DNA of 64,000 nucleotides from an uncultured Christensenella sp. (GTDB lineage Bacteria; Bacillota; Clostridia; Christensenellales; Borkfalkiaceae): positions 682,001-746,000 of the forward strand of contig CAJUGI010000001.1 of NCBI GenBank assembly GCA_910586065.1. Reading direction: 5' to 3'. Positions within the stretch are counted from its first letter, which is position 1. Every line of letters starts with the position of its first letter. Of this stretch, positions 22,526 through 32,303 are shown one piece after another. The notes below the pieces were generated by a model, which had not been told where the DNA came from, made no database searches, and saw only the letters and a list, made by a program, of their open reading frames with translations. The translations under genes and the position numbers were made by a program.

Positions 22526-24631
22526 GTGATAAAATTTGCAAACATAAGATTACCCGTAATTATCGCGTTTTCTTTAATATGCGGAATTGCGGCAGGGTAC
22601 TTTTTCGAATATTATAAAATTAGCTTGATATGGCTTATTGCCGTAGCACCGCTTTCTGCAATTACATTCACTATTTTATCAATACTTTTTAAAAACTGGC
22701 GTCCCTTTGTTTTCACGATTTTGGCCTGTATCTTTTTTATTTTGGGCGCACTGGGATGCTATTTTAAACTTGTAAACTACTCATCTGCGGAAATAATAGA
22801 TGGAAACACTTACCGAATCACCGGAACAGTATCCGAAAAAGGAATTTATTCTAACGGAGAATACATAATTTTAAACGGAACGGAAGCCAATAATATTAAC
22901 TTGAAAGGTAAAATTATTGTTTATCTCAACAAAGAATACGGTGATTATTGCGACATTGGTTATAAAGTCACGCTTTTCGGTATAGTTAACACATACAACA
23001 CTTACCCTTACGGGAAACTCAATTATTATGCGGAAGAAAACGTAAAATACCGCACTTACGCCTTGGGTGAAATAAAGAGCGAGTATGGATTTTCATTTTT
23101 CGGAACAATTCGCAACCGCATAAAAAACATACTTTTTGACAATCTTTCAAGCGACACAGCCGCAATATGCTATGCAATGCTTACGGGCAATTCACAAAAT
23201 ATTGACGACGACACCTTACAGAATTTTCGCTACGGTGGAATTGCGCATATATTTGCCGTATCCGGCTTACACGTTGGAATAATATTCGGCATATTGAGTT
23301 TTTTATGCAAAAAATTAAAATTCAATAAATATGTTTCGGCAACAATCTGCATTTTTGCGGTTTTTTTCTATTCTGCCGTTTGCGGATTTACCCTGTCTTC
23401 CGTTCGCGCGGCTACAATGTGCGCGGTATCGATTATATGTAAACTATTTTATCAGAAAAGCGACAGACTTAATACCCTGGCATTTGCCGCAACTGCAATT
23501 CTTTTAATAACTCCGCTGAGTTTGTTTTCAGCGGGATTTCAGCTTTCGTTTTGCGCAGTCGGCGGAATATTGGTAATTTCAAAAACTATTGAAAGACTGC
23601 TTAAAAAGATAAAAACCCCGCAAAAAATCGCTTCAGGCATTTCAGTTTCACTCGGCGCACAAGCCGGCACCCTTCCTATTATGCTTGCTAAATTCGGATA
23701 TCTCAGCGGCGCCGGACTTTTACTTAATATAATTATAATTCCGATTTTATCAGTTTTATTTACAGTTTTATTTGCATCCACTTTCATATGTGCATTAATT
23801 GCGCCGTTGGCTAAGTTTCTTATTCCATGCGTTGCGCTTCCGCTTGAATTGATTATTTCATTTTTAGTAGGCGCAGGTTTTGAGAAAGCATTGATAAGCG
23901 GTTTTGGAGCAGGACTTTTTGTTCCTCTCTACTTTATTCTGTTAATATTTGCCGGGGATAAATTAAATATTAAATTTGTTAAAAGAATAATTGCCGTTTT
24001 ATGCTCTATGATTATTTTAACAAGTTACGTTATCGTCAAAATTTTTTTACCGGTAAGCGGGTTTAACATAATCGTTTCGGCATATTACAGCGGCGGTGAA
24101 GTTCTCATCAAATCTGTGCAAGGCAACATACTTATTGTAACCGAAGACGTAAACGGCGCTCATCTAACCGGCACGTTAAGCAAATATTATGCGGGAAATA
24201 TAAACGGAATAATAATCCTAGGCGGTGAAGACTGCCTGAAAACTTATGAAAATGTGAATTCCGTCAGCGACAACATTTATATATTTAAAGATTACATTAA
24301 TTTGCAACCGTACGTCGGCATAAATACTAATTATGAACGCGAATTTACACTCAGCGGAATAGACTTTGAGTACGCAGACGGTCAAAGCATTTTTGCCGAC
24401 CTTAACGGAACAAAGATTGCCGTTTGCTCAGGAGAAAATATTCCGTATACAGAATGTGATTTATTAATTTCCAAAACCGCAAATTACGACTGCATGAGTT
24501 TTTATACCGCCTATTTTAATTTGTCCGATTACAAATACAACGTTTACGATTTTGGAGACTTAACTTACTTCGCCGAAAATGGTTCGATAAAAATAACGGG
24601 GATTTATCCGCCTGTCACTTGCTTAAAATAG
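22526..24631 (+). CDS. comEC: ComEC/Rec2 competence membrane protein with degenerate metallo-hydrolase domain
   Basis: ComEC forms the inner-membrane channel for DNA uptake. The 701-aa protein has an N-terminal pair of membrane helices, an OB-like extracellular part (about 95-175) and a multi-helix Competence domain with the signature FAVSGLHVGIIFGIL (about 242-256) and FTLSSVRAATMC. The C-terminal 190 residues occupy the place of the metallo-beta-lactamase nuclease domain, but no HxHxDH motif is present: where relatives have DVGQGDA and SHxDxDH it reads IIVSAYYSGGEVLIK and LGGEDCLKTYEN. Channel function may remain while nuclease activity is lost. GTG start, no ribosome-binding site. Confidence 0.88.
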   Translation: MIKFANIRLPVIIAFSLICGIAAGYFFEYYKISLIWLIAVAPLSAITFTILSILFKNWRPFVFTILACIFFILGALGCYFKLVNYSSAEIIDGNTYRITGTVSEKGIYSNGEYIILNGTEANNINLKGKIIVYLNKEYGDYCDIGYKVTLFGIVNTYNTYPYGKLNYYAEENVKYRTYALGEIKSEYGFSFFGTIRNRIKNILFDNLSSDTAAICYAMLTGNSQNIDDDTLQNFRYGGIAHIFAVSGLHVGIIFGILSFLCKKLKFNKYVSATICIFAVFFYSAVCGFTLSSVRAATMCAVSIICKLFYQKSDRLNTLAFAATAILLITPLSLFSAGFQLSFCAVGGILVISKTIERLLKKIKTPQKIASGISVSLGAQAGTLPIMLAKFGYLSGAGLLLNIIIIPILSVLFTVLFASTFICALIAPLAKFLIPCVALPLELIISFLVGAGFEKALISGFGAGLFVPLYFILLIFAGDKLNIKFVKRIIAVLCSMIILTSYVIVKIFLPVSGFNIIVSAYYSGGEVLIKSVQGNILIVTEDVNGAHLTGTLSKYYAGNINGIIILGGEDCLKTYENVNSVSDNIYIFKDYINLQPYVGINTNYEREFTLSGIDFEYADGQSIFADLNGTKIAVCSGENIPYTECDLLISKTANYDCMSFYTAYFNLSDYKYNVYDFGDLTYFAENGSIKITGIYPPVTCLK

Positions 24632-24633
24632 AT

Positions 24634-24669
24634 AAAAGCGACCGCGCGTTTTATGCACGGTCGCTTTTA
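24634..24669. terminator. Bidirectional terminator between comEC and rpiB
   Basis: Stem AAAAGCGACCG with CGGTCGCTTTT (24635-24645 and 24658-24668) and T-rich ends. Confidence 0.85.
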
Positions 24670-24682
24670 TTTAAGACTCATT

Positions 24683-25132
24683 CTATTTACAATATTTTTT
24701 TTCGATTTCCGTTATTTTATCAACGCGCCTTTGGTGTCTGCCGCCTTCGAATTCCGTATTTAAAAACGTATTTACAATTTTAAGCGCGTATCCTACCCCG
24801 ATAACTTTTTCACCGAGGGCAAGAACATTGGCATCATTATGAAGCCTTGTAAACTCAGCACAATAAGAATCGTGACAGTGCGCACAACGGACGCCTGGCA
24901 CTTTATTTGCAACAATTGAAACGCCTATGCCGGTAGAGCACACAACAATACCTTTTTCACACTTACCGCTTGCTACGGCTTCAGCCGCAGGAAGAGCAAA
25001 ATCGGGATAATCGCAACTGTCTGTTGAATTCGTTCCGAAGTCAACCACTTCATGACCTTGCGCTTTAAGTTCTTTAATAATTTCATATTTGAGATTGAGA
25101 CCGCCGTGGTCGCATGCCAAAGCAATTTTCAT
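24683..25132 (-). CDS. rpiB: Ribose-5-phosphate isomerase B
   Basis: RpiB interconverts ribose 5-phosphate and ribulose 5-phosphate in the pentose phosphate pathway. The 149-aa product has the N-terminal IALACDHGGLNLK, the phosphate-binding CSTGIGVSIVANKVPGVR (catalytic Cys about residue 65) and HNDANVLALGEKVIG. Its start overlaps the stop of the phosphatase gene by 4 bp. Last gene of the long operon from sbcD; the order tsaC-phosphatase-rpiB matches ywlC-ywlE-ywlF of Bacillus. Confidence 0.95.
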   Translation of the reverse strand: MKIALACDHGGLNLKYEIIKELKAQGHEVVDFGTNSTDSCDYPDFALPAAEAVASGKCEKGIVVCSTGIGVSIVANKVPGVRCAHCHDSYCAEFTRLHNDANVLALGEKVIGVGYALKIVNTFLNTEFEGGRHQRRVDKITEIEKKYCK

Positions 25133-25611
25133 TTGATTTCTTTACCATCCTTATATTGAGTTATGTAATTTTTAATAATAATATCGCAGGCGCGGGAAAG
25201 CGCGTCGCGCGTTATCCTGTAAGTGTCCGGAGTACAGCCGTAAGGGTCTGGGATATCGTAACCGCAAACGTCCTTTATACAAAACACGTTACCACATGCT
25301 TCTAACATCCTTTTTTGCATTTCAGTCATACAAATTACAATCGTACTCGTGTCAAGAAGTTTTTGCGTGAGTTGGCGGGGCTTGAAGTCTTCCACCTTTA
25401 TTCCGATTTCTTCAAGCGCTTTTTTGCTGTTTTCGCTAATAGTACCGTTAACTTCGGCTTGAACGCCGCTGGAAATCACGTCCCACCAACGGATTTTATT
25501 TTTTTTGATTTTATTGCGCAAAAGGGCTTCCGCCATAGGACTGCGGCAGGTATTGCCAGTACACACAAACATCACCTTCTTACGTTTCTTCTTAATTTTT
25601 TCACCGCTCAT
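25129..25611 (-). CDS. Low-molecular-weight protein phosphatase (YwlE-like)
   Basis: A 160-aa phosphatase with the P-loop VCTGNTCRSPMAEALL (Cys nucleophile about residue 17, Arg about 23) and the general-acid loop DIPDPYG. In Firmicutes the homologue YwlE removes phosphate from arginine, opposing McsB. In that subgroup a Thr lies in the P-loop (GNTCRSP), as here, which favours phosphoarginine over phosphotyrosine. The N-terminus carries a very basic extension (KIKKKRKK). It overlaps both neighbours by 4 bp. Confidence 0.88.
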   Translation of the reverse strand: MSGEKIKKKRKKVMFVCTGNTCRSPMAEALLRNKIKKNKIRWWDVISSGVQAEVNGTISENSKKALEEIGIKVEDFKPRQLTQKLLDTSTIVICMTEMQKRMLEACGNVFCIKDVCGYDIPDPYGCTPDTYRITRDALSRACDIIIKNYITQYKDGKEIK

Positions 25612-26606
25612 AAATTACTTCCACACGCTTTTTTTAGTCTGTTCATTACGCCCGCCATAACACCGTCCTGCTTTTCAGGTGCGATGGCAATTATTAATTC
25701 CGCAACTTTTTCCCCTTCACGGAGCTTTGAATACAGATTTGCCGCAATTTCATTTTCCGTAAAACCGAGATTTAAAATATGGTCAACCCCGATTTCTTTT
25801 GCGGTTTTACCGTCGCACATAATGTATACATTCACACCCTTACCATGCTCGGCGTTATATTCGTTAATCGCCAACTGTCTTTCATTATAAGCGTACAAAC
25901 CAGTGCGGCAGGCAGGAGAATAATGTTTATATTTCATGCCCGGAGAACGCGCCGCAACACCTTCTTTATACGCGTATTCCGTACAAAAACCCGCAACTTT
26001 TTCAATCATTTCACGCGTAACGAGGCCGCTACGCAAAACCACCGGAATTTCTCCCGTACAATCAAGAACAGTGCTTTCTATTCCGCCCGAACACTTACCC
26101 CCGTCTAAAATCAACTCTATTTTGCCATTCAAATCATTAAAAACATGTTCCGCGGAAGTAGGACTGACATGCTTTGACACGTTTGCGGACGGCGCGGCAA
26201 TAGGTAAATCAAGATATTTTAAAAACGTTTGCGCGCCATTATGAGACGGTATTCTGACGGCAAGCGTATCAAGTCCGCAAGATACTGCGGAACTAACCTT
26301 ACCCTTACTTTTATAGACCATAGTCAAGGGACCGGGCAAAAATGCTTTTGCAAGTCTTACAGCGTAATCAGGCACATAATCAACAAGCGTATTTAAGTCG
26401 TAATCCTTGTGAACGTGAACAATCAGAGGATTGTCGTTGGGTCTGCCCTTGATTTTGAAAATATTTTCAACCGCAGACGTATTAAACGCGTTTGCGCCAA
26501 GTCCGTAGACCGTTTCCGTAGGAAAAGCCACCGCTCCTGCATCTTCTATTATTTCTTTAGAAAGTTTTAAAGAATTTTTGTCAATTTCAAGAATTTTTGT
26601 GTTCAT
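25608..26606 (-). CDS. tsaC: Threonylcarbamoyl-AMP synthase (Sua5/TsaC)
   Basis: Makes threonylcarbamoyl-AMP from Thr, bicarbonate and ATP, the first step to t6A37 in ANN-decoding tRNAs. The 332-aa length shows the Sua5 form: a YrdC domain (about 1-210) with PTETVYGLGANA, KGRPNDNPLIVHV, SANVSKHVSPTSA and EIPVVLRSG, then a C-terminal Sua5 domain after the linker SPGMKYKHYSP. Four bases after dnaB. Confidence 0.94.
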   Translation of the reverse strand: MNTKILEIDKNSLKLSKEIIEDAGAVAFPTETVYGLGANAFNTSAVENIFKIKGRPNDNPLIVHVHKDYDLNTLVDYVPDYAVRLAKAFLPGPLTMVYKSKGKVSSAVSCGLDTLAVRIPSHNGAQTFLKYLDLPIAAPSANVSKHVSPTSAEHVFNDLNGKIELILDGGKCSGGIESTVLDCTGEIPVVLRSGLVTREMIEKVAGFCTEYAYKEGVAARSPGMKYKHYSPACRTGLYAYNERQLAINEYNAEHGKGVNVYIMCDGKTAKEIGVDHILNLGFTENEIAANLYSKLREGEKVAELIIAIAPEKQDGVMAGVMNRLKKACGSNL

Positions 26607-26609
26607 AAC

Positions 26610-28076
26610 TTAAAACGGAGGGTCCTCGTCGTCGGCAGGTGCCGACTCTTCGGTCAAAGGAGGCATATCCGGTTCGTCACCCGCAACTTCACGACGATGT
26701 TTATCCCCCTCGACTCTTGCTTCAAGCTCCTCGTTTCTTTCGGGATTAACAAACTTGGTAAGTTCGCCTTTAAACCGCAACTCAATTCTTTCAAGTCCGC
26801 CGTTCCTGTTCTTTGCAATATTCAAGAAAGCCTGTCCCTTAACGATTTTGTTATTCTTTATATCCTCGGCGGTAGCTACAGCCTCGGGACGGTTAATGAA
26901 CATAACGATATCTGCGTCCTGCTCTATCGCACCCGATTCGCGAAGGTCTGAAAGTTGGGGCTCGCCGGACTGAATTCGGCGAAGCTGTGAGAGCGCGATT
27001 ACAGGAACGTCAAGCTCCTTAGCCATTATTTTTAAATCCCTGGTAATCGAAGCCACTTCCTGTACACGGTTTTCGTCACCGTATTTTTTACCGCTGGACA
27101 TAAGCTGAATATAGTCTATCATTATCAGGTCGAGCCTGCCGCCGTTTCTTGCCTTAATCCTGCGGCATTTGGAAAGTATCTCGGCGGGGGTAACCCGCGA
27201 AGAATCGTCAATGTTTATGCGGCATTTTCTTAAGCGCTCGCTTGCCTTTGCAATTTTTTTCCAATCGGTATTTTCAAGCTTACCAGAAAGCGCCTTTGCC
27301 ATACTTACGTTTGCAGTACTGCACAAAAGTCTTTGAATAATTTGCACTTCAGGCATTTCCAATGAAAATACGGCGCACACTTTTCCATCCTCCACTGCGG
27401 CGTGCTCCACAATATTCATTGCAAGCGAAGTTTTACCCATACCGGGGCGGGCGGCAAGTACTATAAGGTCCGATTTCTGCAAGCCGTTCGTAAGTCTGTC
27501 AAGCCTGATGAATCCTGTTGCAACGCCGCGGAAAGCGTCCTTATTTTCAGAAATTTTATGGAATTTTTCCAGAACATTATCTATGCCTTCACTCTCTCTT
27601 ATGTCTTTCACTGTGGAAGAATCATTTACCTGTGAAACCGCATAAACTTTTTCTTCGGCAAATTGAACGCTTTTAATATGGTCGTCGCTTGACTTGGCAA
27701 ATTCAACAATGTCGCGCGCGGCTCTTATCAGTTTTCTGTTTACACTGTCGCGTTTTACGATATCGAGATAATATTTATAGTTTGCAGCCGAAGGCGTAAC
27801 CTGCGCAAGTTCGGTTAAATATGAAATACCTCCGGATTTTTCCAGGTCTCCGTTTCCGTCAAGTCTGTCGGCAAGAGTAATTATATCAAGCGGTTTGCGC
27901 TCGGAAAAATTCATCTTTATAGCGGAAATAATATACTGGTGCGATTCCTGATAAAAATCGTCCTTATTAAGTCCGTCCAGAACTTCGGCAAGTATTTCGT
28001 TATCAATAAGCATGCACCCTAAAAGAGCCTGTTCCGCCTCTAAATTGTTGGGCATAACATTAGTTTTGTCTGACAT
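26610..28076 (-). CDS. dnaB: Replicative DNA helicase DnaB
   Basis: The hexameric 5'-3' helicase of the replisome (DnaC in Bacillus naming). The 488-aa protein starts NNLEAEQALLGCMLID, typical of the N-terminal domain. The RecA-like domain follows, with Walker A AARPGMGKTSLAMN (about 205-218), DLIMIDYIQLM as Walker B, and the SGAIEQDADIVMFINR arginine-finger region. The acidic tail is specific to this lineage. It lies 17 bp after pepF in a stable housekeeping operon. Confidence 0.96.
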   Translation of the reverse strand: MSDKTNVMPNNLEAEQALLGCMLIDNEILAEVLDGLNKDDFYQESHQYIISAIKMNFSERKPLDIITLADRLDGNGDLEKSGGISYLTELAQVTPSAANYKYYLDIVKRDSVNRKLIRAARDIVEFAKSSDDHIKSVQFAEEKVYAVSQVNDSSTVKDIRESEGIDNVLEKFHKISENKDAFRGVATGFIRLDRLTNGLQKSDLIVLAARPGMGKTSLAMNIVEHAAVEDGKVCAVFSLEMPEVQIIQRLLCSTANVSMAKALSGKLENTDWKKIAKASERLRKCRINIDDSSRVTPAEILSKCRRIKARNGGRLDLIMIDYIQLMSSGKKYGDENRVQEVASITRDLKIMAKELDVPVIALSQLRRIQSGEPQLSDLRESGAIEQDADIVMFINRPEAVATAEDIKNNKIVKGQAFLNIAKNRNGGLERIELRFKGELTKFVNPERNEELEARVEGDKHRREVAGDEPDMPPLTEESAPADDEDPPF

Positions 28077-28093
28077 AGTACTATATAAACCCG

Positions 28094-29869
28094 TTAAATC
28101 TCCATTAAATTTTCAAATTCCGTCAATGTTTCTTCAAATTCACGCATCGCGACTTCAAACGGTTTAGTTGTTGAAAGGTCAACGCCTGCAAGTTTTAAAA
28201 GCGAAACAGGGTCTGTTGACGCACCACCCGAAAGGAATTTAAAGTAGTCCTTTACCGCATTTTCACCCTCGGTTAAAATACGCTTTGCAATATTGATTGC
28301 GGCAGTTATGCCCGTCGCGTATTTATAGACGTAAAACGCGCGGTAAAAATGCGATATCCTTGCCCACTCGCATGCAATATGGCAATCGTGCACGATTTCA
28401 AGTCCGTAATATTTTTTACCGATATCCGCATACAGATTACACAAAAGTTCCTTTGTTAAAGGCTCTCCCTTTTCCGCAAGCGAGTGCGCCTCATATTCAA
28501 ATTCGGCAAACATAGTCTGACGGTGGAGCGTCGCGCGAATCGAATCGAGGTAGTAATTCAAAAGATACTTTCTCATATCCTTATCTTTGGCCTCGGCAAG
28601 CATAAATTTCAAAAGCAGAACTTCGTTTACCGTACTTGCAACTTCGGCAACGAATATCTTGTACTGGCTCTTAGCGTACGGCTGATGTTTTTGCGAAAAA
28701 TACGTGTGCAGAGAATGACCCATTTCGTGTGCGATTGTAAAAATTTCATTAATCGTCGGCTGATAGTTCAACAGCACAAAAGGATGTGTTCCAACGCACC
28801 CCGTGCTGTATGCGCCGTTTCGCTTACCTTCCGTTTCCTCCACGTCAATCCAGCGCTCGTCATGACCTCTTTGCAATAACTTCTGATACTCGCCGCCAAG
28901 TGCGGCAAGACCTTTGACAACATATGCATACGCCTCGTCATAACCGAGCTTAAGCTCCGCTCCATTTACAAGCGGAGCATACATATCGTAAAAATACTGT
29001 TTATCAAGCTTTAAAAGTTTTTTTCTGTCAGCAATATAGCGGTGCATTGCGGGGAGATTTTCGTTTACCGATTTTAATAAATTATCGTAAACCTTTTTAT
29101 CCACGTCCTCTGTAAACAGAGCGTGCTCAAGACAAGAACCGTATTTATATGCTTTACTTAAAAAGACATCCTTTTTAACGTTTCCGCCGTAAACGGAAGT
29201 AATTGTATTAATTAAGCCTTCGTAAGCGGCGTAATACTTTTCGTAAGCTTCCCTTCTCTTTTCGCGGTTCTTGGAGCGAAGGATAATTCCGTAAAGTCCG
29301 TGCGTGAGCTTAACCGTTTTACCTTCCCATTCTATTTCGGGCAAAGGCAGGTCAAGATTATCGATAAAACCGAATATATCGTTAAAATTTTCAAAAATTT
29401 CACCGGCCATACCGATTAGTCTTTCTTCACCTTCAGACAAAACGTGCGGTTTGCCGTCTAATACACGCTTCAACATATAATCGAAATCGGCAAAACGTTT
29501 GTCCAGAATCAATGATTTCAAATATTTTTCGTCGCATGCGGCAAGTTCGGGACTAACAAATGCGGTTTCAGTTGCATATTTAGAATACAATGCGGCGATT
29601 TTTGCGTAATATGCGGCATATTTTGTATTTGCCGCATCCTCGTCGCGGCGCATATGAGCATATACGCCTAATCTGTCCGCAAGCTTTGACAATTCTTCGT
29701 CTTTTCTCAGATATTTTAAAAGCGTATCCGCATTGGAAAGTTTGCCGGCGTATTCCGAAAAATCAAGCGATTTTTCAGCCGCGGCAAAGTCTTTCTCCCA
29801 CAACTCGTCGGTTGCATATATATCTTCTATTTTCCATTTATATTGTTCTTTAACTTCCTGTCTTTTCAT
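28094..29869 (-). CDS. pepF: Oligoendopeptidase F
   Basis: An M3B metallopeptidase that cuts short peptides in the cytoplasm. The 591-aa product has the zinc motif HEMGH (381-385) within FTIAHEMGHSLHTYFS and the downstream Glu ligand region AEVASTVNEVLLL. The N-terminal EQYKWKIEDIYAT is the usual PepF opening. Length is normal (about 600 aa). It lies 9 bp after the UPF0210 gene. Confidence 0.95.
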   Translation of the reverse strand: MKRQEVKEQYKWKIEDIYATDELWEKDFAAAEKSLDFSEYAGKLSNADTLLKYLRKDEELSKLADRLGVYAHMRRDEDAANTKYAAYYAKIAALYSKYATETAFVSPELAACDEKYLKSLILDKRFADFDYMLKRVLDGKPHVLSEGEERLIGMAGEIFENFNDIFGFIDNLDLPLPEIEWEGKTVKLTHGLYGIILRSKNREKRREAYEKYYAAYEGLINTITSVYGGNVKKDVFLSKAYKYGSCLEHALFTEDVDKKVYDNLLKSVNENLPAMHRYIADRKKLLKLDKQYFYDMYAPLVNGAELKLGYDEAYAYVVKGLAALGGEYQKLLQRGHDERWIDVEETEGKRNGAYSTGCVGTHPFVLLNYQPTINEIFTIAHEMGHSLHTYFSQKHQPYAKSQYKIFVAEVASTVNEVLLLKFMLAEAKDKDMRKYLLNYYLDSIRATLHRQTMFAEFEYEAHSLAEKGEPLTKELLCNLYADIGKKYYGLEIVHDCHIACEWARISHFYRAFYVYKYATGITAAINIAKRILTEGENAVKDYFKFLSGGASTDPVSLLKLAGVDLSTTKPFEVAMREFEETLTEFENLMEI

Positions 29870-29878
29870 TTATTACCT

Positions 29879-31234
29879 CTAATTTTTATTCGAATGAATC
29901 GGCGCGGGAATTAATCCGCCGCGCAGAATGAAATTTTCTGCGCTTTCACCGTGAACGGACATTATCGGCGCCCTGCCAAGAAGTCCGCCGAAATTAACTT
30001 CATCGCCCTCTTTTTTACCAGGCGCAGGGATGATTCGCACTGCCGTGGTTTTATTATTTATCATTCCAATCGCCGCTTCATCGGCAATTATTGCACTTAT
30101 CGTTGAAGCCGAAACATCTCCGGGAACGGCTATCATATCAAGGCCGACCGAACAGACTGCCGTCATTGCCTCCAACTTATCTATACACAGAGTGCCGCGT
30201 TCGGCGGCTTCTATCATACCTATGTCCTCTGAAACGGGAATAAACGCACCCGAGAGTCCGCCGACACGCGAGCTAGCCATTACTCCGCCTTTTTTAACCG
30301 CATCGTTTAACATTGCAAGGCACGCCGTTGTCCCGTGGGTGCCCACACATTCAAGCCCCATTTCTTCAAGTATTGCGGCAACCGAATCCCCTCTTGCCGG
30401 AGTCGGCGCAAGCGATAAATCAACTATACCAAACTCGGCGCCCAGCCGTTTTGCGGCTTCTTTTGCAATTAATTGACCTGCACGCGTTATTTTAAACGCA
30501 GTACGTTTTATAATTTCGGCAACCTCGGTTAAATCCGCTCTTCTTACAGTTTCAAGTGCATGTTGAACTACTCCCGGACCCGAAACCCCGACGTTAATTA
30601 CCGTTTCTCCTTCTCCAACGCCATGGAATGCACCCGCCATAAACGGGTTGTCCTCAACCGCGTTACAAAACACCACGAGTTTAGCACATCCAAACCCGTC
30701 TTTTTGTGCGGTTTTCTGCGCGGTTTGCTTTATTATTTCCCCCATAAGCTTTACGGCATCCATATTAATGCCGGATTTTGACGAACCGACGTTAACCGAC
30801 GAACAAAGCCGTTCGGTATCTGCAAGTACTTCCGGAATAGTGCAAATAAACTTTTTTTCGTAATCTGCCATTCCCTTATGTACAAGCGCGGAATAGCCGC
30901 CGAGAAAATCCACGCCGACAGTCTTTGCTGCATTATCCAAAGCTTTGCCTATCATAAATGATTTTTCAGCGAAAGGCGCGCATATAAGACTTGCGGGGGT
31001 AATGGAAACGCGCTTATTTACTATCGGAATTCCATACTCGCGCGACAGGTCGCCAGTTACTTTTACTATATTTTCCGCGCGTTTACAAATTGTATCGTAA
31101 ACCTTGTCAGCCGTCTTCTGAGCGGTTCCCGAAATGCATGACATCAGCGAAATCCCCATCGTTACGGTGCGGATATCGAGATGCTCGCGCTCTATCATAT
31201 TTACAGTTTCCAGAACGTCGTTTGTACTGAACAT
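29879..31234 (-). CDS. UPF0210/DUF711 (PFL) family protein
   Basis: A 451-aa conserved protein of unknown reaction, related in fold to anaerobic glycyl-radical pyruvate formate-lyase-like barrels but without an evident glycyl motif. Typical segments are ETVNMIEREHLDIRTVTMGI at the start, GGYSALVHKGM, NVGVSGPGVVQHALE and LLGRAPIMSVHG. It almost always sits beside a small ACT protein, as it does here (9 bp downstream of it), so the ACT protein probably senses a ligand for it. Confidence 0.92.
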   Translation of the reverse strand: MFSTNDVLETVNMIEREHLDIRTVTMGISLMSCISGTAQKTADKVYDTICKRAENIVKVTGDLSREYGIPIVNKRVSITPASLICAPFAEKSFMIGKALDNAAKTVGVDFLGGYSALVHKGMADYEKKFICTIPEVLADTERLCSSVNVGSSKSGINMDAVKLMGEIIKQTAQKTAQKDGFGCAKLVVFCNAVEDNPFMAGAFHGVGEGETVINVGVSGPGVVQHALETVRRADLTEVAEIIKRTAFKITRAGQLIAKEAAKRLGAEFGIVDLSLAPTPARGDSVAAILEEMGLECVGTHGTTACLAMLNDAVKKGGVMASSRVGGLSGAFIPVSEDIGMIEAAERGTLCIDKLEAMTAVCSVGLDMIAVPGDVSASTISAIIADEAAIGMINNKTTAVRIIPAPGKKEGDEVNFGGLLGRAPIMSVHGESAENFILRGGLIPAPIHSNKN

Positions 31235-31243
31235 ATTTCTCCG

Positions 31244-31513
31244 TTAAACGCTGTGCATTGCGTTAAAAATTTCTTCATGCTGCACGTGTATGGACATACC
31301 TATTTTTTTGCCCATTTCTTCGCATTGAACGGCAAGAGTTCCAAGTTCAACTTCCGCACAGGATAAGTCAATAAGCATAATCATTGCAAAATAATCTTCC
31401 AGAATCGTTTGACTGATATCCAGAATATTTACATTTCTTTCGGCAAGATACGCCGAAACCTTTGCGATTATACCCTTTTTATCCTTACCAACGACTGTAA
31501 CAACAGCTCTCAT
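31244..31513 (-). CDS. ACT domain protein (UPF0237)
   Basis: An 89-aa single ACT domain. It starts AVVTVVGKDKKGIIAKVS, with a ligand-loop NVNILDISQTI, the pattern of small-molecule-sensing ACT modules. Its start lies 28 bp inside the end of the signal peptidase gene. Function is inferred only from the constant pairing with UPF0210. Confidence 0.92.
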   Translation of the reverse strand: MRAVVTVVGKDKKGIIAKVSAYLAERNVNILDISQTILEDYFAMIMLIDLSCAEVELGTLAVQCEEMGKKIGMSIHVQHEEIFNAMHSV

Positions 31514-32282
31514 AATCCCTCCGCAAACCGTATGAATTTATGCTTTTACCGCGCAATGTAAAATTAAAAAACGTATGCCACGCAGTAGAAACGCTCTTAA
31601 ACTTCAAAGACCACGACGGCACTACGCCGACGAGAAATTTTTTGTGATAATCTCCGTTTACGCCGTTGGCAGAATCTCTGCTGTCGCTACTGTCGTTGCG
31701 GTTATCTCCAAGCAAAAAATAGCTGTTTTCGGCAATCAGATGCTCGCCGCCTCCGGTCGGATAATTATAATACAGAGCGTTTACGTTTACTCCCTCCAGA
31801 TTGCAAAGAGGCGAAACATAACTCTCTTCTACCTGCTTAAACTCTTCTTCGCCACTCTTTTTGAGAAAGAGTTTGCCCTGAACAATCTTTACGCTGTCAC
31901 CGCCGAAAGCCACGACGCGTTTAATTATATTTGTCTTTTTGTTCTCATCAAACACAACGACAATATCACCGTACGTCGGCACGGTATTTTCATTGATATA
32001 AATATAATCTCCGCCGGCTTCATCTATAGACGAAGCGCCGTTCAATGTGGGATACATCGAGCTGTGCACCACGTAAAGCCCCGTATACATTGAATTGAAA
32101 ATTATTTCTCCAACCAAAAGAAGCGCAATAATTGCAAGTATTACGTTTAATACAATTCCGCCGACGGTGCGTCTGCGCTTCCCGTAGAGGCATTCTCCTG
32201 TGCTTGAAAATTTTTTGGAGGGCGGCTCTTTTTCAGTTACATAAAACTGTTCGTCCGCACGTCCGTTATCAGAAAAATCCAT
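31485..32282 (-). CDS. lepB: Type I signal peptidase
   Basis: Removes signal peptides from exported proteins at the outer face of the membrane. The 265-aa product has a cytoplasmic head, one membrane helix (about 41-63, GGIVLNVILAIIALLLVGEI), the Ser in HSSMYPTL (S75), the general base Lys in NIIKRVVAFGGD (K121), and box E GDNRNDSSDSRD. The tail of about 30 residues beyond the usual end overlaps the ACT gene. It lies 21 bp after the degenerate hydrolase gene. Confidence 0.92.
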   Translation of the reverse strand: MDFSDNGRADEQFYVTEKEPPSKKFSSTGECLYGKRRRTVGGIVLNVILAIIALLLVGEIIFNSMYTGLYVVHSSMYPTLNGASSIDEAGGDYIYINENTVPTYGDIVVVFDENKKTNIIKRVVAFGGDSVKIVQGKLFLKKSGEEEFKQVEESYVSPLCNLEGVNVNALYYNYPTGGGEHLIAENSYFLLGDNRNDSSDSRDSANGVNGDYHKKFLVGVVPSWSLKFKSVSTAWHTFFNFTLRGKSINSYGLRRDYESCCYSRW

Positions 32283-32303
32283 TATAAAGATTCCCTTTTT
32301 TAT

